Below are positions 12,303 through 24,133 of a stretch of DNA of 64,000 bases, piece by piece; positions within the stretch are counted from its first letter, which is position 1, and every line of letters begins with the position of its first letter. Location: assembly GCA_026120185.1 (NCBI GenBank), contig JANUWF010001281.1, positions 1,840,501-1,904,500 on the forward strand, written 5' to 3'. A model generated the notes under the pieces. It had not been told where the DNA came from. It saw nothing but the letters and a program-made list of their open reading frames with translations, and did no database searches. A program made the position numbers and the translations under genes. The DNA is from Voacanga thouarsii. Its lineage: Eukaryota > Streptophyta > Magnoliopsida > Gentianales > Apocynaceae.

Positions 12303-13090
12303 GGTAGAACATAAGAAAGTTGCTGGATTTTTACAACCTCTACATATACCGGAATGGACGTCGGAATGCATCATGAGGGACTTTGTCATCGGACTACCAA
12401 TAAGTAGGACTTAGAAGGATACCGTGTGGATGGTAGTAGACCGATTAACAAAGACTGCACACTTTATCCCAGTGAACGTGAGATATTCAATAGAGAAGTT
12501 GGCACAGATTTATATTTAGGAAGTTGTGAGGCTGCATGGAGTGTCGACAAGTATTGTATCGGATAAAGATCCACGATTCACCTCTAGATTTTGGGCAAAA
12601 TTTTAGGAATCAATGGGGACTACTCTAAAGGTCAGCATTTCTGCTCACTCTCAGGAAGATGGACAATTGGAGCGCGTAATACAAATCCTTGAGGATTTAT
12701 TAAGGGCTTGCACGCTGGACTTTGGGAACCAATGGATCGAAAGCATTCCTTATGTAGATCTGGCCTAGAATAACAGTTATCAAGCATCTATTGATATGAC
12801 ACCATATAAGGCCTTATATAGGAGGAAATGCCAAATACTATTACAGTGGGTTTGGAACTAAGATGGTCTGATTGATAAAGAAGGGGGGATAAACAATCAA
12901 GAAATGTCTAAAAAAGTCAAGCTAATACAAGAAAGACTAAGAGAGCTCAGAGTAGATAGAAACATTACGCAGATAGTTGTAGGAGGGAATTTGAGTTTAA
13001 GTAGGTGAGGAAGTATATTTTAAGCTAATGCCGAGCTGAGGAATTCTGAGACATCCGGAAAGGGAAAACTTAGCCTCAAATATATTGGGT
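12303..13090 (+). pseudogene. pol: Tekay-1 integrase core (continuation after Angela-A)
   Basis: Homology resumes exactly after the target duplication: valine, glutamate, HKK and FLQPL follow the C-x2-C half left at 3080. The core shows RDFVIGLP (first Asp), VSDKDPRF (second Asp) and DGQLERVIQ (Glu), so all three catalytic acids are still encoded. Stops replace Arg/Gln/Trp codons at several points, and frame is lost after about 12870. The segment ends in LKYIG at 13090, where SIRE-G inserted. It aligns without large gaps to Tekay-B 51870-52690. Confidence 0.87.
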
Positions 13091-13636
13091 TGTTAGCCCT
13101 AAGAGCTTTCTTTTATGTTTTGATTTATGACAAATGTTGATATGGACTAACTTATTAATTTCCTGTGATAGGACATCATTAATCTTTATTCTTCAAAAGT
13201 CTTCAGATAAGAATTGTTGGCAACTCCTTCATTGCTGATTTCAAGATTAGAAGATCAAAATGAGAAAATTAAAGAATGAGGAGTTATATTTCAAGAAAGT
13301 TGAAGAATGATAGACTAGGAAGTGTTATTAAGGTATATTTATTAATTCCTATGTCTTCTTATCTTTTGATTCAGTTGACTCTACCTTGAAGCTTCAAAGG
13401 AGATGATTTTCAAAGTTTTTAAAATTCATAGAATTTTGGATAGAACAGTTTGAATCCAAAAGGTTCATCCAAAATCCTGTAAATTGGGTTGAAAAATTTA
13501 TGTCAGGAATGTGCCATTTTGGACTTACCTTTTGGATGCATCTTTTTCCAAAACCAGAGTCCAAAACTCGGATGAGTTTAAACAGAAAAATTTGTAGCCG
13601 TTTTTTTATGACTGTTGGCACTCCACTTTTTGACTT

Positions 13637-13644
13637 TATAAATA
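13637..13644 (+). promoter_or_regulatory. TATA box of SIRE-G 5' LTR
   Basis: TATAAATA, kept at 23327-23334 in the 3' LTR in the same context. It is a plausible RNA polymerase II promoter core for this element. Confidence 0.6.
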
Positions 13645-13855
13645 GTCCTTAAAGTAAGATTAGATGTAGGATTTTTGAAACATTCATCTTAGAAACCTTA
13701 TTGCTTAATACATTCAAAAATCTCCTTTTATCTAGCTTTAAAATGAGTTCAATGTGTATCAAAGATAAAAGTATTTTGTGGCTTGTATCCGAGAGAATAT
13801 CTGCTCAAGTAAGTGAGCTTATCTCTATTCTATTGATTTTCAATTCTCTGTTGTA

Positions 13856-14095
13856 GTGCAAGGTTGTGGTGCAAAACCCATAGGGGTGAGCCTTATGTTG
13901 GTGTTTGTGCAAGGTTGTGGTGCAAAACCTATATGCAAAACCTTGTGTTTTGTGTATGTTTAAGGTTGTGTGGTAAAACCCATTAGGGTGATCTTTGTTT
14001 TGTGTTTATGTCAAGGTTGTGGAGTAAAACCTAGTGAGGTGATCCTTGATGTGTTTGAGAGGTTGTGGAAAACCTAGTTTGGTAATCCTCTCTTG
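13856..14095 (+). repeat. Degenerate ~50-bp tandem repeats in SIRE-G 5' LTR
   Basis: Five imperfect units share the core AAGGTTGTGG..TAAAACC followed by GGTGA(G/T)CCTTG. The block recurs at 23546-23785 in the 3' LTR. It lies downstream of the TATA box, so it should be transcribed as part of the leader. Confidence 0.8.
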
Positions 14096-14428
14096 TATGT
14101 GAATCGGTTTCATTAAGTGAGGTTAATGAAATAGGGTTGAAAATCCTGAAGTGTGAGGCTTAAGGTAGTGGATGTAGATCATTATTGATCGAACCATTAT
14201 ACATCTCTTGTCTCATTTTATTCAATGGTTCATGTACTGTTTTTTTTCATGATCTTTCACTGTCTAAATTTGGATATACATCTACGAGTACTTGGATAGC
14301 TTTCTATGCATCTATAAAGTTAGTCTAAGTATTTTGGTGATCATTCTTGTTCAGCATTTTAGACAATTCAGAAAAATTATTTTTGCTTGCCAAAAATCTT
14401 ATTCACCCCCCTTCTAAGGTTTTTCATT

Positions 14429-14440
14429 TGGTATCAGAGC
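14429..14440 (+). other. SIRE-G primer-binding site
   Basis: TGGTATCAGAGC, an exact match to the usual initiator Met-tRNA PBS of Ty1/copia, two bases after the LTR end. Confidence 0.93.
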
Positions 14441-14486
14441 AAGGTCTACATAGTCTTTGTTTAACAGCCTTGTAGAAAAGATCTTA

Positions 14487-16190
14487 ATGGAAAGCTCATC
14501 CTCTCTTACATATGTTGAAAGGTCTTCAACAAATTGTCCTCCTTTGTTTAATGGAAGCAACTATACTTTCTGAAAAAATAGGATGAAAATTTATGTGTGT
14601 TCTATTAACTTCGAGTCGTGGAGTTTAATAGAGAATGGTCCTATTATTCTATCAAAGATGATTGATGGCATAAAAATACCTAAACAGAATGATGAGTATA
14701 GTGTGGAAGACAATGCAAAAATGACCATTTTCAAGTTATGAACATTTTGTGTTGTGCACTAGATGCGACTGAATACAACCGTGTTAGTGGTTGTGATTCA
14801 GCCCATGATATGTGGAGATTGCTAGAAGTCACCCATGAGGGAACTAACCAAGTCAAAGAATCGAAACTAGGGCTTCTTATTCATGATTATGAATTATTTA
14901 CAATGAAACCAAATGAAAGCATCACTGACATGTTCACAAGATTTATTAATATCTCAAATGATCTGAAAGCTTACGAAAAGGTTTATTCTCTCGGGGAAGA
15001 AAACTGAAAAATTCTCAATGCTCTACCAAAAAACTGGTAGCCTAAAACTCTTGCTGTAGAAGAATCTAAGGATTTAAAATCCTTTCCTACTAAAGAGTTG
15101 ATAAGATCTCTTTTAACTTATGAGATGAAGCTTAAAAGATTTCATGAATCTGATGATCATGATAGAGGCAGAAAAGGGATTGCTCTAAAGGCTGAAAATG
15201 AAGATGAAGAAACAAGTCTTTCGAAAAGTAGTGAAGGCATGGAAATGGATAGTGATGACTTGGCAATGATAGCAAAAAAATTCAAAAGGATGTTCAACAA
15301 AGGAAACTACAAACGAGGAAGAGAGCTTATAAGAAAGAAAGGACAAACCTTCGATTTCAAACCTCAATACTTTGAATGTAAAAGCACGGATCACTTCATT
15401 GCAGACTGTCCAGTTGCAAAAGGCAAGGAAGGAAAAACATCTAAGAAAAAAAAAGACCCGAAGGTCAAGAAAGGTAAAGGATTGATGGGAGCTTAGGACT
15501 TAAATGATGATGAATTTGAAGATGAGGAATCTGAGGAAGAAACTGCCAACATTTGCTTCATGGCCTTGGAAAATGAGGTAAATCTTTCAACATCAAATTG
15601 CACGTCTAATTCACATATATCTATGACTAAAAAGCATGTTGATCCAAATCAGTTGTTATGTGATATGTTTTATGAATTAAAAAAACTGTCTAGAAAAAAT
15701 AAAGAGTTAAAGTTGATGGTTAATTGTCTGATGAAAGAAAATGAAGCTTTGTTGAATGACAACAAAATGTCTTTTGAAACACATATATGTGCCAAAATTG
15801 AAAAATATGTGATTATGACAGCTTTGCATCATGCATCTCTGAAAAATAAAAACCTATGTGATAAAGTTCAAACTCTTGAATGCATGGTTAGAACCTTTGA
15901 TGATATGAAAAATAGAATAAATGATCTTACCAACTGCATTGAGAAATTTACAAATGGTAAAAGCAATCTGGAAAAGCTACTCGGAACTCAACATCATTTT
16001 GGTAATCGAAGTGGCTTAGGATATAAATATGAGGATAAAGGCAAAATATGCATGCCCAGAATTGTTTATGCTAGAAATCGAAGTGGCTTAGGATATAAGC
16101 ATGAGGATAAAGACAAAATTTGCAAGCCCAGATTTATTTTAGTGGAAAATCAAAGTGGCTTAGGATATGAACATAAGAATAACTAAAAAG
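14487..16190 (+). pseudogene. gag: SIRE-G gag and gag-pol spacer
   Basis: The ATG at 14487 starts the first open gag text after the PBS (PPLFNGSNYTF, then a TGA where Trp is expected). A frameshift near 14735 moves it to the frame of 14738-16186. Core motifs are CALDATEYNRVSGC, LLEVTHEGTNQVKESKL and NALPKNW. The zinc knuckle near 15370 reads YFECKSTDHFIADC, with Tyr replacing the first Cys. Lysine- and acid-rich text and a coiled-coil-like segment (15560-15990) follow, then three 72-bp repeats. Stops at 15007, 15044 and 15496 fit CGA-to-TGA, CAG-to-TAG and TGG-to-TAG changes. About 560 codons is long for copia but expected for Sireviruses. Confidence 0.83.
16004..16186 (+). repeat. Three in-phase 72-bp coding repeats (SGLGY motif) in SIRE-G
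   Basis: Units start at 16004, 16076 and 16148, exactly 72 bp apart. Each begins Asn-(Arg/Gln)-SGLGY followed by a charged E-D/H-K stretch. They sit in the spacer between gag zinc knuckle and protease. A 24-residue period in frame implies protein-level duplication. Confidence 0.85.
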
Positions 16191-16428
16191 AAAATAAGTT
16201 TCAATATGTTAAACCTACTTCTTCTCACAGCACATACAAGGCATACACGTATTGTGAAAAATCTGGATATATAGTTTCAAGATGTCTTGTTAAAAGAAAA
16301 ATGGAATCGGTGGAGTTACTTTCTGGAAAATCAAAGAAAATGTTACTAATCTTCATGGACCCAAGAAAGTGTGGATACCAAAAATCATCTCTTCTTCTCA
16401 TATATAGGGATGATCTTTAAGCTTCACC

Positions 16429-17541
16429 AAGTGGTTCTTGGACAGTGGTTGTTCAAGACACATGACTGGAAATGAAGCTTTGTTAGAAGATATTCAGACC
16501 ACAAATGAAGGATTTGTTACATTTGGAGACAAGAAGAAAGGGAAGATTCTCTGCATTGGTAATATTGGTAAAGGTTCCTTAACATTTATAAAGTAAGTCT
16601 TACTTATTGATGATTTGAAATATAACTTGCTCAGCATTAGCCAACTTTGTGACAATGGTTGCAAAGTCATTTTTGAAAAAGATTCTTGCTCTTTACTTGA
16701 TAGCGGAAATCTCGAAATCATCTTTACTGACAAACGCATGGGAAATGTATATGTGTTTTATCTTAATGACCTTGTAGCTAATGGAATTAGATGCCTATCT
16801 GTTCATGAAAATGATGGTTATCTTGGGCATAGAAGATTAGGTCATGTATCATTTGATTTGTTAAACAAATTATCCTCAAAAGAACTTGTTAGGGGGCTTC
16901 CAAAAATGAAATTTGACAAACACAAAATCTGTGATGCATGTCAAATTGGGAAGCAAATCAAAACTTCTTTTAAACCAAAGAAAATGATTTCAATCTCAAA
17001 ACCACTCGAATTAGTTCATATGGATTTTTTTGGACCCATGAGGATTGCTAGTTTTAGAGGTAAAAAATATGCATATGTAATTGTTGATGATTTCTCTAGA
17101 TTTACCTGGATCTTATTTCTTGGACAAAAGAATGAAGCCTTTACTGAATTTTTAAAACTGATTAAGCACGTCCAAAACTCGATTGGATGCAAACTGATTT
17201 CTATTAGAAGTGACAATGGCAAAGAATTTTGTAATAGCGAATTTGCTCACTTCTGTGATGAAAATGGAGTCTTTCATAATTTTTCAGCAGCTAAAACTCC
17301 TCAACAAAATGGTGTTGTTGAAAGGAAAAATTGGACCTTGCAAGAAATGGCTAGATCAATGCTTTGTGAGAATGCTCTTCCAAAATACTTTTGGGCGGAA
17401 GCTGTTAACACAACATGCTATACAATAAACCGAGTTATGTTAAGACCATTTTTAAGAAAAACTCCGTTTGAACTTATGTTTGACAAAACTCCTTCTATCT
17501 CTTATTTTAAAGTTTTTTTTTATGTAAATATTTTATTCTAA
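16429..17541 (+). pseudogene. pol: SIRE-G pol, part 1: protease and integrase
   Basis: The protease active site DSG is intact at 16441-16449 (WFLDSGCSRHMTG). The same frame runs through one TAA (about 16594) into a 308-codon open stretch from 16615. In that stretch the GAG-pre-integrase zinc finger keeps His72, His77, Cys106 and Cys109. The integrase core keeps Asp137 (HMDFFGP), Asp200 (RSDNGKEF) and Glu236 (NGVVERKNW), with the D-35-E spacing of active integrases. The stretch ends at 17541 by a frameshift. This is the best-preserved integrase of the copia elements here; only the upstream stop and downstream shift break it. Confidence 0.9.
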
Positions 17542-17559
17542 ATACAAGAGATAATCTTG

Positions 17560-19492
17560 GAAAATTTGATAGTAAGTCCGATGAGGCCATATTTCTTAGA
17601 TATTCTTCCAACAAAAAAGCTTATAGAGTATACAATAAAAGAACACTTTGTGTGGAAGAATCTGTGCATGTTGTATTTGATGAATCTAACATTTATACTT
17701 CAAAAAGAGATGACAATGATGTAGGAAATTCAAATGAAGTTAAGTTAGATCATGTTAAAGCTCCAACATTAGATACTCATGCAAAAGAAAAAGAGATTGA
17801 AGAATTGCAAATTGAACAAGAGAAAGAACAAACTAAAGATTCTGCAAATCATCAATTGTCGAAGGACTAGAAATACAAATAAGGCAATCCAAAGGAGCAA
17901 ATTATTAGAGATCTAACCCAAGGAGTTAAAACTCGACGGTATTTTATCAACAACTTTGCTCTTCTTTCAAATATTGAACCTAGCAGCATTGATATTGCAT
18001 TACATGATGAATTTTGGATTATTGCCATGCAAGAAAAGTTAAATCAATTCGAAAGAAATGAGGTTTGGAAACTTGTTCCTAGACCGCATGATCATCCTGT
18101 TATTGGGACAAAATGGGTTTTTAGAAATAAACTTGATGAAAATGGAGTTGTAATTAGAAACAAAGCTAGATTGGTGGCTCAAGGATTTAATCAAGAAGAA
18201 GGCATTAACTATGATGTCCTGTTTCTAGACTAGAATCAATTCGAATGTTACTTGCCTTTGCATCCTTTAAAAATTTCATGCTTTATCAAATGGATGTCAA
18301 AAGTGCCTTTCTAAATGGCTTTATCAAAGAGGAAGTGTACGTTGAGTAGCCACCTGATTTTACTTATGACCTTTTTCCAAATCATGTTTTCAAACTCTCT
18401 AAAGCTCTCTATGGATTAAAGCAAGCACCAAGAGATTGGTATGGAAGGCTTAGTGGTTTCTTAATCTCAAAAGGATTTTCTAGAGGCTTAATTGATAATA
18501 CCTTGTTCATCAAATCTGATAGTTCTGGTGACTTACTAATTGTCCAAATCTATGTTGATGATATTATTTTTGGCGCTACTAACGACTCTTTGTGCAAGAT
18601 GTTTGCTAAGACTATGCAGCAATAATTTGAAATGAGTATGATGGGAGAATTGAAATTCTTTCTTGGACTGCAAATTAAGCAAACCAAGGATGGAATTTTC
18701 ATAAACCAAGCTAAGTATGCAAAAGAGTTGCTCAAAAGGTTTGGAATTAATGAAGCAAAAGAAATCAGTACACTTATGAGTACGTCCATAAAACTTGACC
18801 AAGATGAAAAGGGTAAGAAGGTAGTTGAACGTAAATATAGAAGTATGATTGGAAGTCTATTATATCTTACTGCTAGTCTACCAGATATCATGTTTTCGGT
18901 ATGTCTTTGTGCTCGTTTTCAATCCTGTCCAAATGAATCTCATCTATGTGCAGTAAGACGTATACTTCAATACTTAATTGGCACATATGATTATGGATTA
19001 TGGTATCCTCACACTAATACATTTGATCTTATAGGATACTCTGATGCAGATTATGTAGGATGTAAAGTTGAAAGAAAACGCACAAGTGGTCATTGTCAAT
19101 TTCTTGGACACTCTCTTGTGTCATGGCGTAGTAAAAAGCAGGCTTGTGTATCCTTATCCACCACTAAGGCTGAATATATTACAGCCGGGAGTTGTTGTGC
19201 TCAAATTTTATGGATGAAGAATACATTGCTAGATTTTAATCAAAATTTTAATTGTGTACCTATATTGTGCAATAATACAAGTGCTATCAATCTAACAAAA
19301 AATCCAGTGCAGCATTCGAGGATAAAGCACATTGAAGTTAAACACCACTTCATTTGAGATCGTGTACTCAAAGGAAATGTGTGTGTTGAATATGTCTCAA
19401 CGGATGAACAACTAGCAGATATCTTCACTAAACCTCTAGCTGAAGATAGATTCAACAATTTGAGAAGAGATTTGGGAATTACAAGAATTTAA
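17560..19492 (+). pseudogene. pol: SIRE-G pol, part 2: reverse transcriptase and RNase H
   Basis: After an acidic linker (17652-17870) the RT reads EVWKLVPRP, GTKWVFRNKLDENG, NKARLVAQGF, then a frameshift at about 18233. It continues with MDVKSAFLNGF (18290), ALYGLKQAPRDWY (18405) and an intact catalytic YVDD at 18551-18562. The 240-codon open stretch 18632-19357 covers the RT thumb and RNase H: YSDADY, TSGHCQFLG, SWRSKKQ, KAEY. The CDNTSAI motif reads CNN, so one RNase H carboxylate is lost. The tail (EQLADIFTKPL, 19410) ends near 19492. One TAG replaces a Gln codon near 18346. Confidence 0.9.
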
Positions 19493-19934
19493 TAACTAAC
19501 CATGTGGTATAAGTCTTCCTTGTGTAGGATTTGTGAAGAAAAAGGTTTTGGAAACAAAACTCTACATCCAAAATACCTCGTCCTTGTTTCGGACACAATG
19601 TTAGAATCCAATTCCTACATCCAAAATGCATTTTGGGAAAACACTCTTTTGGATGTTGATTTCGGACCTAGTATTGTTCCAAAATCAATCCTTAATATTC
19701 TCTTATTCCAAATTTCGAGTTTCAAAAAATTGGTTTGTGCATTTTTCAAAACTCCTTAGAAAAACATATGTTTTCAAGGCACTTTACTTTCACACTATCA
19801 TAGATATTCAAAGCTATCTGGTTTTCTCTCATTCAAAACCCTTGAAATCATTCTTCTTCCAAAAATCCTCTGTACTCTTCTACTTCAAAAACCAAAAAGC
19901 CCTAAAAAAAAAAAAAAAAAGCTTCAATCTTTTA

Positions 19935-21438
19935 ATGGCCAAGACAAAATCCACTGTTCCAAAACCTAAGAAGGAACAAAAATCTTTTCCGGTGCTAAAG
20001 AAAAAAGTTTCGGGTTCAACTAAGGGCAAGACTAAAGCAAATGAAGCTTCTCCTCAACCTCACTTCTCGACCTCTAATTATGATTCATCTGAATCTTCTT
20101 CAGTTCAAGTGAGTTTTGCAAATCGAGGTACCCCGATTTCTTGACTCAAAATGTGAATCTGAATACAATGACTGGGTCTCTAGAAATTGAACTGTTATTT
20201 CTGGTTATCAAGTGAACCACTCTACTTTTTTGAACTTGTCAAATATTCTGGATATGTTTGATCATGTCGAGTGGTGAAGTTTGTTATCCGTTGATGAGAA
20301 AATCTATACTCCTTTAGTCTGGGAATTTTATGCAAATTTGAGAAAGGGCAAACTGGAAGAAATTGAGGGAGGGTTTATGATTCGATGGTAGGTAACAAGA
20401 GTAAAAGGAAAAGATTTTGAATTTAACCATAGAATGCTGAATAGAATCTGTGATGTTCAAGATGCTGGTTTTCAGTATTTTGAGTTGAACAAATTTCCTG
20501 ATGGAAATGAAATTTTTTTTCTGGAAAATTTTAAGAAGTTATTTATTGGTGGAAAAAGTTTTGAGAACTCTAGAAATCGTAGTTCCAAATGGCTGAATGG
20601 ATTGGGCAGAATTCTGCATCATATGGTGTCTACCATTGTTGTTCCTAGTTCTGACCATAAGACCTCTATCAGTATACTTCAAATGGTAGTAATGTTAGCC
20701 TTAGCAGAGGGGAGACATATTAACTTTAGGTTCCTGGCAACTAAGTTAATGTTGCAATCTAGAAATACTTCTAGCAAGGCTCTACCATTTGGAAATTTGT
20801 TGACCAAAGTTTTCAGATTTTTCACTGTTGATTTAAATTCTGTTACTTGTGATCCCGGAAGAACCAATGTCTACAACTTTGGCTCATTTGAAAAGATGGG
20901 GTATGTAAGGAAGGGGAATTCATGGAAATTGTTAAGAGAATCTACTGGAAAAGAGTGGGAAAATTTGATAAAGATTAAGGAAGAAGGGAAGTCACGAACT
21001 AAAAGAAAAATTGATGAAGAAGGAACGGTTCCGGACTCCGGCCTATCTGAGACTATTCTGAGTGCAATCAGCTCCTTTGTAGAGAAATTGGAATCTCTTA
21101 GTTCAGAAATTAAGAGTCTTGGAAACAGATTGTCTGTCATTGAGCAATCTGCTAAGCCTTCCGCCTCTATATTTGATCATGAAAAGGATAAACAATCTTC
21201 AGAGGACAAGGCTGAACCGCCTGTAGATGTTAAGGTTCCTTCTCCTAAACCCTCTCCTGAACCATCTCCACAGCCTTCTCCCATACAGAAGATAGATATT
21301 CCTACTCCTTCTCCTAAGCCCAAACCATCTGGCAAAAGATAGAAGCATGTGGTTGTAAAAAGAAAGTCTAACAGAATTGCTGGTCAGTTTTCAAAGAAGG
21401 GGGCTGGATCCAAGTCTGAAACGATCAATATTTCCTAG
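19935..21438 (+). pseudogene. SIRE-G additional ORF (plant retrotransposon 'putative plant transposon protein' / env-position ORF)
   Basis: The ATG at 19935 starts a lysine-rich N terminus (MAKTKSTVPKPKKEQ). A frameshift near 20130 leads into the frame of 20434-21342. Motifs such as FYANLRKGK, RVKGKDFEF, WLNGLGRILHHMV and ALAEGRHINFRFLATKLM resemble the domain annotated as 'putative plant transposon protein' (recalled as PF20167). A coiled-coil-like segment and a Pro-Ser repeat (PSPKPSPEPSPQPSP) close it, followed by basic text to 21438. Stops near 20180, 20275 and 20392 break the middle, and TAG at 21340 shortens the end. It lies where Sireviruses carry their env-like ORF. I see no signal peptide or membrane segment, so an envelope role is not supported. 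Confidence 0.72.
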
Positions 21439-22773
21439 ACTGTTTTCTTGGGCAACACAATGGGCTGATGACCAATTTACCTTCTGCAACAGTTGAATAA
21501 TTTACTTTTTCAGTCATTTACGTTCTGTCTTTGGATAATTTCTGATACTTGTTTAAGTTTCATTCTCTGTCATGCCTATTATCTATCTGATGACTGTTGA
21601 TTGCATATTACTTCTCCTTCTTCTATGCTTCTTTTTGATTGATGACAGAGGGGGAGAAAGAAAATGACATTGAATATGACAGTTATCATAGGGGAGAAAG
21701 AAAAAATGAAACTGCTGTGAAAATGTTAAACGTTGGTCTGTGAATATTACGGTCGGCATGATGCTATTTGCAAGAACTATGTTGGTCTGAAAATGATATA
21801 GTCTGCCTATATGTTGTTGTATGAAATTATTGGTATGCAGTAACTAATAAGGAGAAAATGTTGGGTTTGCATGTTAGATCTACATGTTGATATACAAAAA
21901 AATGTTATGGGTTCTCAATAATAATCCGATATGAATTTTGCATGACTGATATGTATGAACTGAATTTTTTAGCATGATTTTCACCTAAAATTGGACTAAT
22001 AATGTTGGTTTTTGATCTGCGACATAACTGCTATGGAAGTTGAAACCATTTTGAAAACCTGAAACTGTTTGTGGAAGAGAAAAGACTGTTGTATGAATAG
22101 TTATTGAATTCTAAGTAACTGCATAAACTGTTATGAATTGCATAAACCATTTCTGATATGAACAGTTGTGCATTAAAATCAAAACTGCGATGAAAATCAC
22201 TGATTCACTATTCACTAAAAATTTTCTGAAAAACCCCTCAGTTCATGACGTTCAAAAACACAGATTTCTGGATGATAACTGTATTCTTGAAACAAAATTC
22301 TGTGATAGGATTTTTTGGTGCATTAAGTCAGGGGGAGTTTTGGACTTAGAAACTTCGTATCCAAAACAAATGTTCTTATAAGCAGTCTTACTGAATTGAA
22401 AAATGTTTTGGATATCCAAAAGCCCTATCCAAATGAAATTAAAAAAAAAAAAAAACTCGTTCTTCCAAAAACATTTTAGATACACTTTCTGGATGAATAA
22501 ATTGTTACTTCTTCTCATCCCTCTTATGTTCGAAATAGTCACATAAGCATATATTTAGGGGGAGCATTTTAATATTTTATCTCTATCAAATGACTCTGAA
22601 TATTTATATAGAGATATGATATGCTTTAGGATCATTGAGATATGTTTACAAATTTTTTATCATAAAGATCTCTATGAGACCTATACTGTAAGATTACATT
22701 TATTTGTTCAACATGTTCTCTCTATTTATATATCAAATGTGTCATGTTTGTCATCACTCAAAAAGGGGGAGAT
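21439..22773 (+). other. SIRE-G 3' untranslated region with repeated PPT-like tracts and final PPT
   Basis: No gene is visible. Purine tracts GAGGGGGAGAAAG (21648), GGGGAGAAAGAAA (21691), AGGGGGAG (22329) and AGGGGGAG (22556) precede the final PPT AAAAAGGGGGAGAT (22760-22773) next to the 3' LTR. An A-run lies at 22440-22455. Sireviruses are known for multiplied PPT-like motifs here. Confidence 0.75.
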
Positions 22774-24133
22774 TGTTAGCCCTAAGGGCTTTCTTTTATG
22801 TTTTGATTTATGACAAACATTGATATGGACTAACTTATTAATTTCATGTGATAGGACATCGTTAATCTTTATTCTTCAAAAGTCTTCAGATAAGAATTGT
22901 TGGCAACTCCTTCATCGCTAATTTCAAGATTAGAAGATCAAAATGAGAAAATTAAAGAATGAGGAGTTATATATCAAGAAAGCTCTTTATGAAGAATGAT
23001 AGATTAGGAAGTATTATTAAGGTATATTTATTAATTCCTATGTCTTCTTATCTTTTGATTCATTTGACTCTACCTTGAAGCTTCAAATGAGATGATTTTC
23101 AAAGTTTTTAAAATTCATAGAATTTTGGATGGAACAGTTTGAATCCAAAAGGTTCATTCAAAATCCTGTAAACCGAGTTGAAAAATTTATGTCAGGAATG
23201 TGCCATTTTGGACTTACCTTTTGGATGCATCTTCGTCTAAAACCCGAGTCCAAAACTCGGATGAGTTTAAACAAAAAAATTTGTAGCCGTTGTTTTTATG
23301 ACCGTTGGCATTCCATTTTTTGACTCTATAAATAATCCTTAAAGCAAGATTAGATGTAGAATTTTTGAAACATTCATCTTAGAAACCTTATTGCTCAATA
23401 CTTTCAAAATTCTCCTTTTATCTAGCTTCAAAGTGAGTTCATTGTGTATCAAAGATAAAAGCATTTTGTGGCTTGTATCCGAGAGAACATTTGCTCAAGT
23501 AAGTGAGCTTATCTCTGTTCTATTGATTTTTAATTCTTTGTTATAGTGCAAGGTTGTGGTGTAAAACCCATAGGGGTGAGCCTTGTGTTGGTGTTTGTGC
23601 AAGGTTGTGGTGTAAAACTCATAGGGGTGAGCCTTGTGTTTTGTGTATGTTCAAGGTTGTGTGGTAAAACTCATTAGGGTGATCCTTGTTTTATGTTTGT
23701 GTCAAGGTTGTGGAGTAAAATCTAGTGAGGTGATCCTTGATGTGTTTGAGAGGTTGTGGAAAACCTAGTGTGGTGATCCTCTCTTGTATGTGAATCGGTT
23801 TCATTAAGTGAGCTTAATAAAATAGGGTTGAAAATCCTTAAGTGTAAGGCTTAAGGTAGTGGGCATAGATTATTGTCAATCGAACCACTATACATCTCTT
23901 CTCTTATTTTATTCAGTGGTTCATGTACTGTTTTTATTTTTTTATTTTTATGATGTTTCACTATCTAAATTTAGATACTTATCTACGAGTACTTGGATAG
24001 CTTTCTATGCATCTATAAAGTCAGTCCAAGTATCTTGGGAATCATTCTTGTTCAACATTTTAGACAATTTGGAAAAATTATTTTTGCTTACCAAAAACCT
24101 TATTCACCCCCCCCCCCCTTTTAAGGTTTCTCA
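22774..24133 (+). repeat. SIRE-G 3' LTR
   Basis: TGTTAGCCCT start directly after the PPT and TTTCTCA end before the TGGGC duplication. TATA box at 23327-23334, tandem repeats at 23546-23785, C-run at 24107-24118. A near match to 13091-14426. Confidence 0.92.

Larger units (their letters stand above)
3076..12307 (+). mobile_element. Angela-A: nearly complete Ty1/copia (Angela/BARE-1-like) retrotransposon
   Basis: The 9.2-kb element has 1826-bp and 1822-bp LTRs in direct orientation, a PBS, a long leader, gag, pol in copia order (integrase before RT) and a PPT. GGTAG occurs directly before (3076-3080) and after (12303-12307) it, a 5-bp target duplication. Removing the element restores the Tekay-1 integrase reading. 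The LTR begins TGTTGGGATG. The 1.8-kb LTR length, the LTR start and the gag motifs (MLASMSNVLQ, LNYNMNKLNM) resemble the BARE-1/Angela lineage. By eye the two LTRs differ at about 23 of the first ~260 aligned bases, so this is an old insertion. Lineage is inferred from family knowledge; the structure is seen directly. Confidence 0.9.
13091..14426 (+). repeat. SIRE-G 5' LTR
   Basis: TGTTAGCCCT start and TTTTCA end, two bases before the PBS. It contains a TATAAATA box at 13637-13644 and a degenerate tandem repeat at 13856-14095. It lacks a 6-base stretch present in the 3' LTR near 22985. Confidence 0.92.

Noticed and set aside
13856..14095. CRISPR-like array
   Set aside because: Units are degenerate, contiguous, without unique spacers, and lie in both LTRs of a retrotransposon in a plant genome.
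19502..19934. Separate gene between SIRE-G RNase H and the extra ORF
   Set aside because: The open stretch 19626-19934 upstream of the ATG at 19935 is AT-rich, has poly-A and no motif; taken as intergenic leader of the extra ORF.
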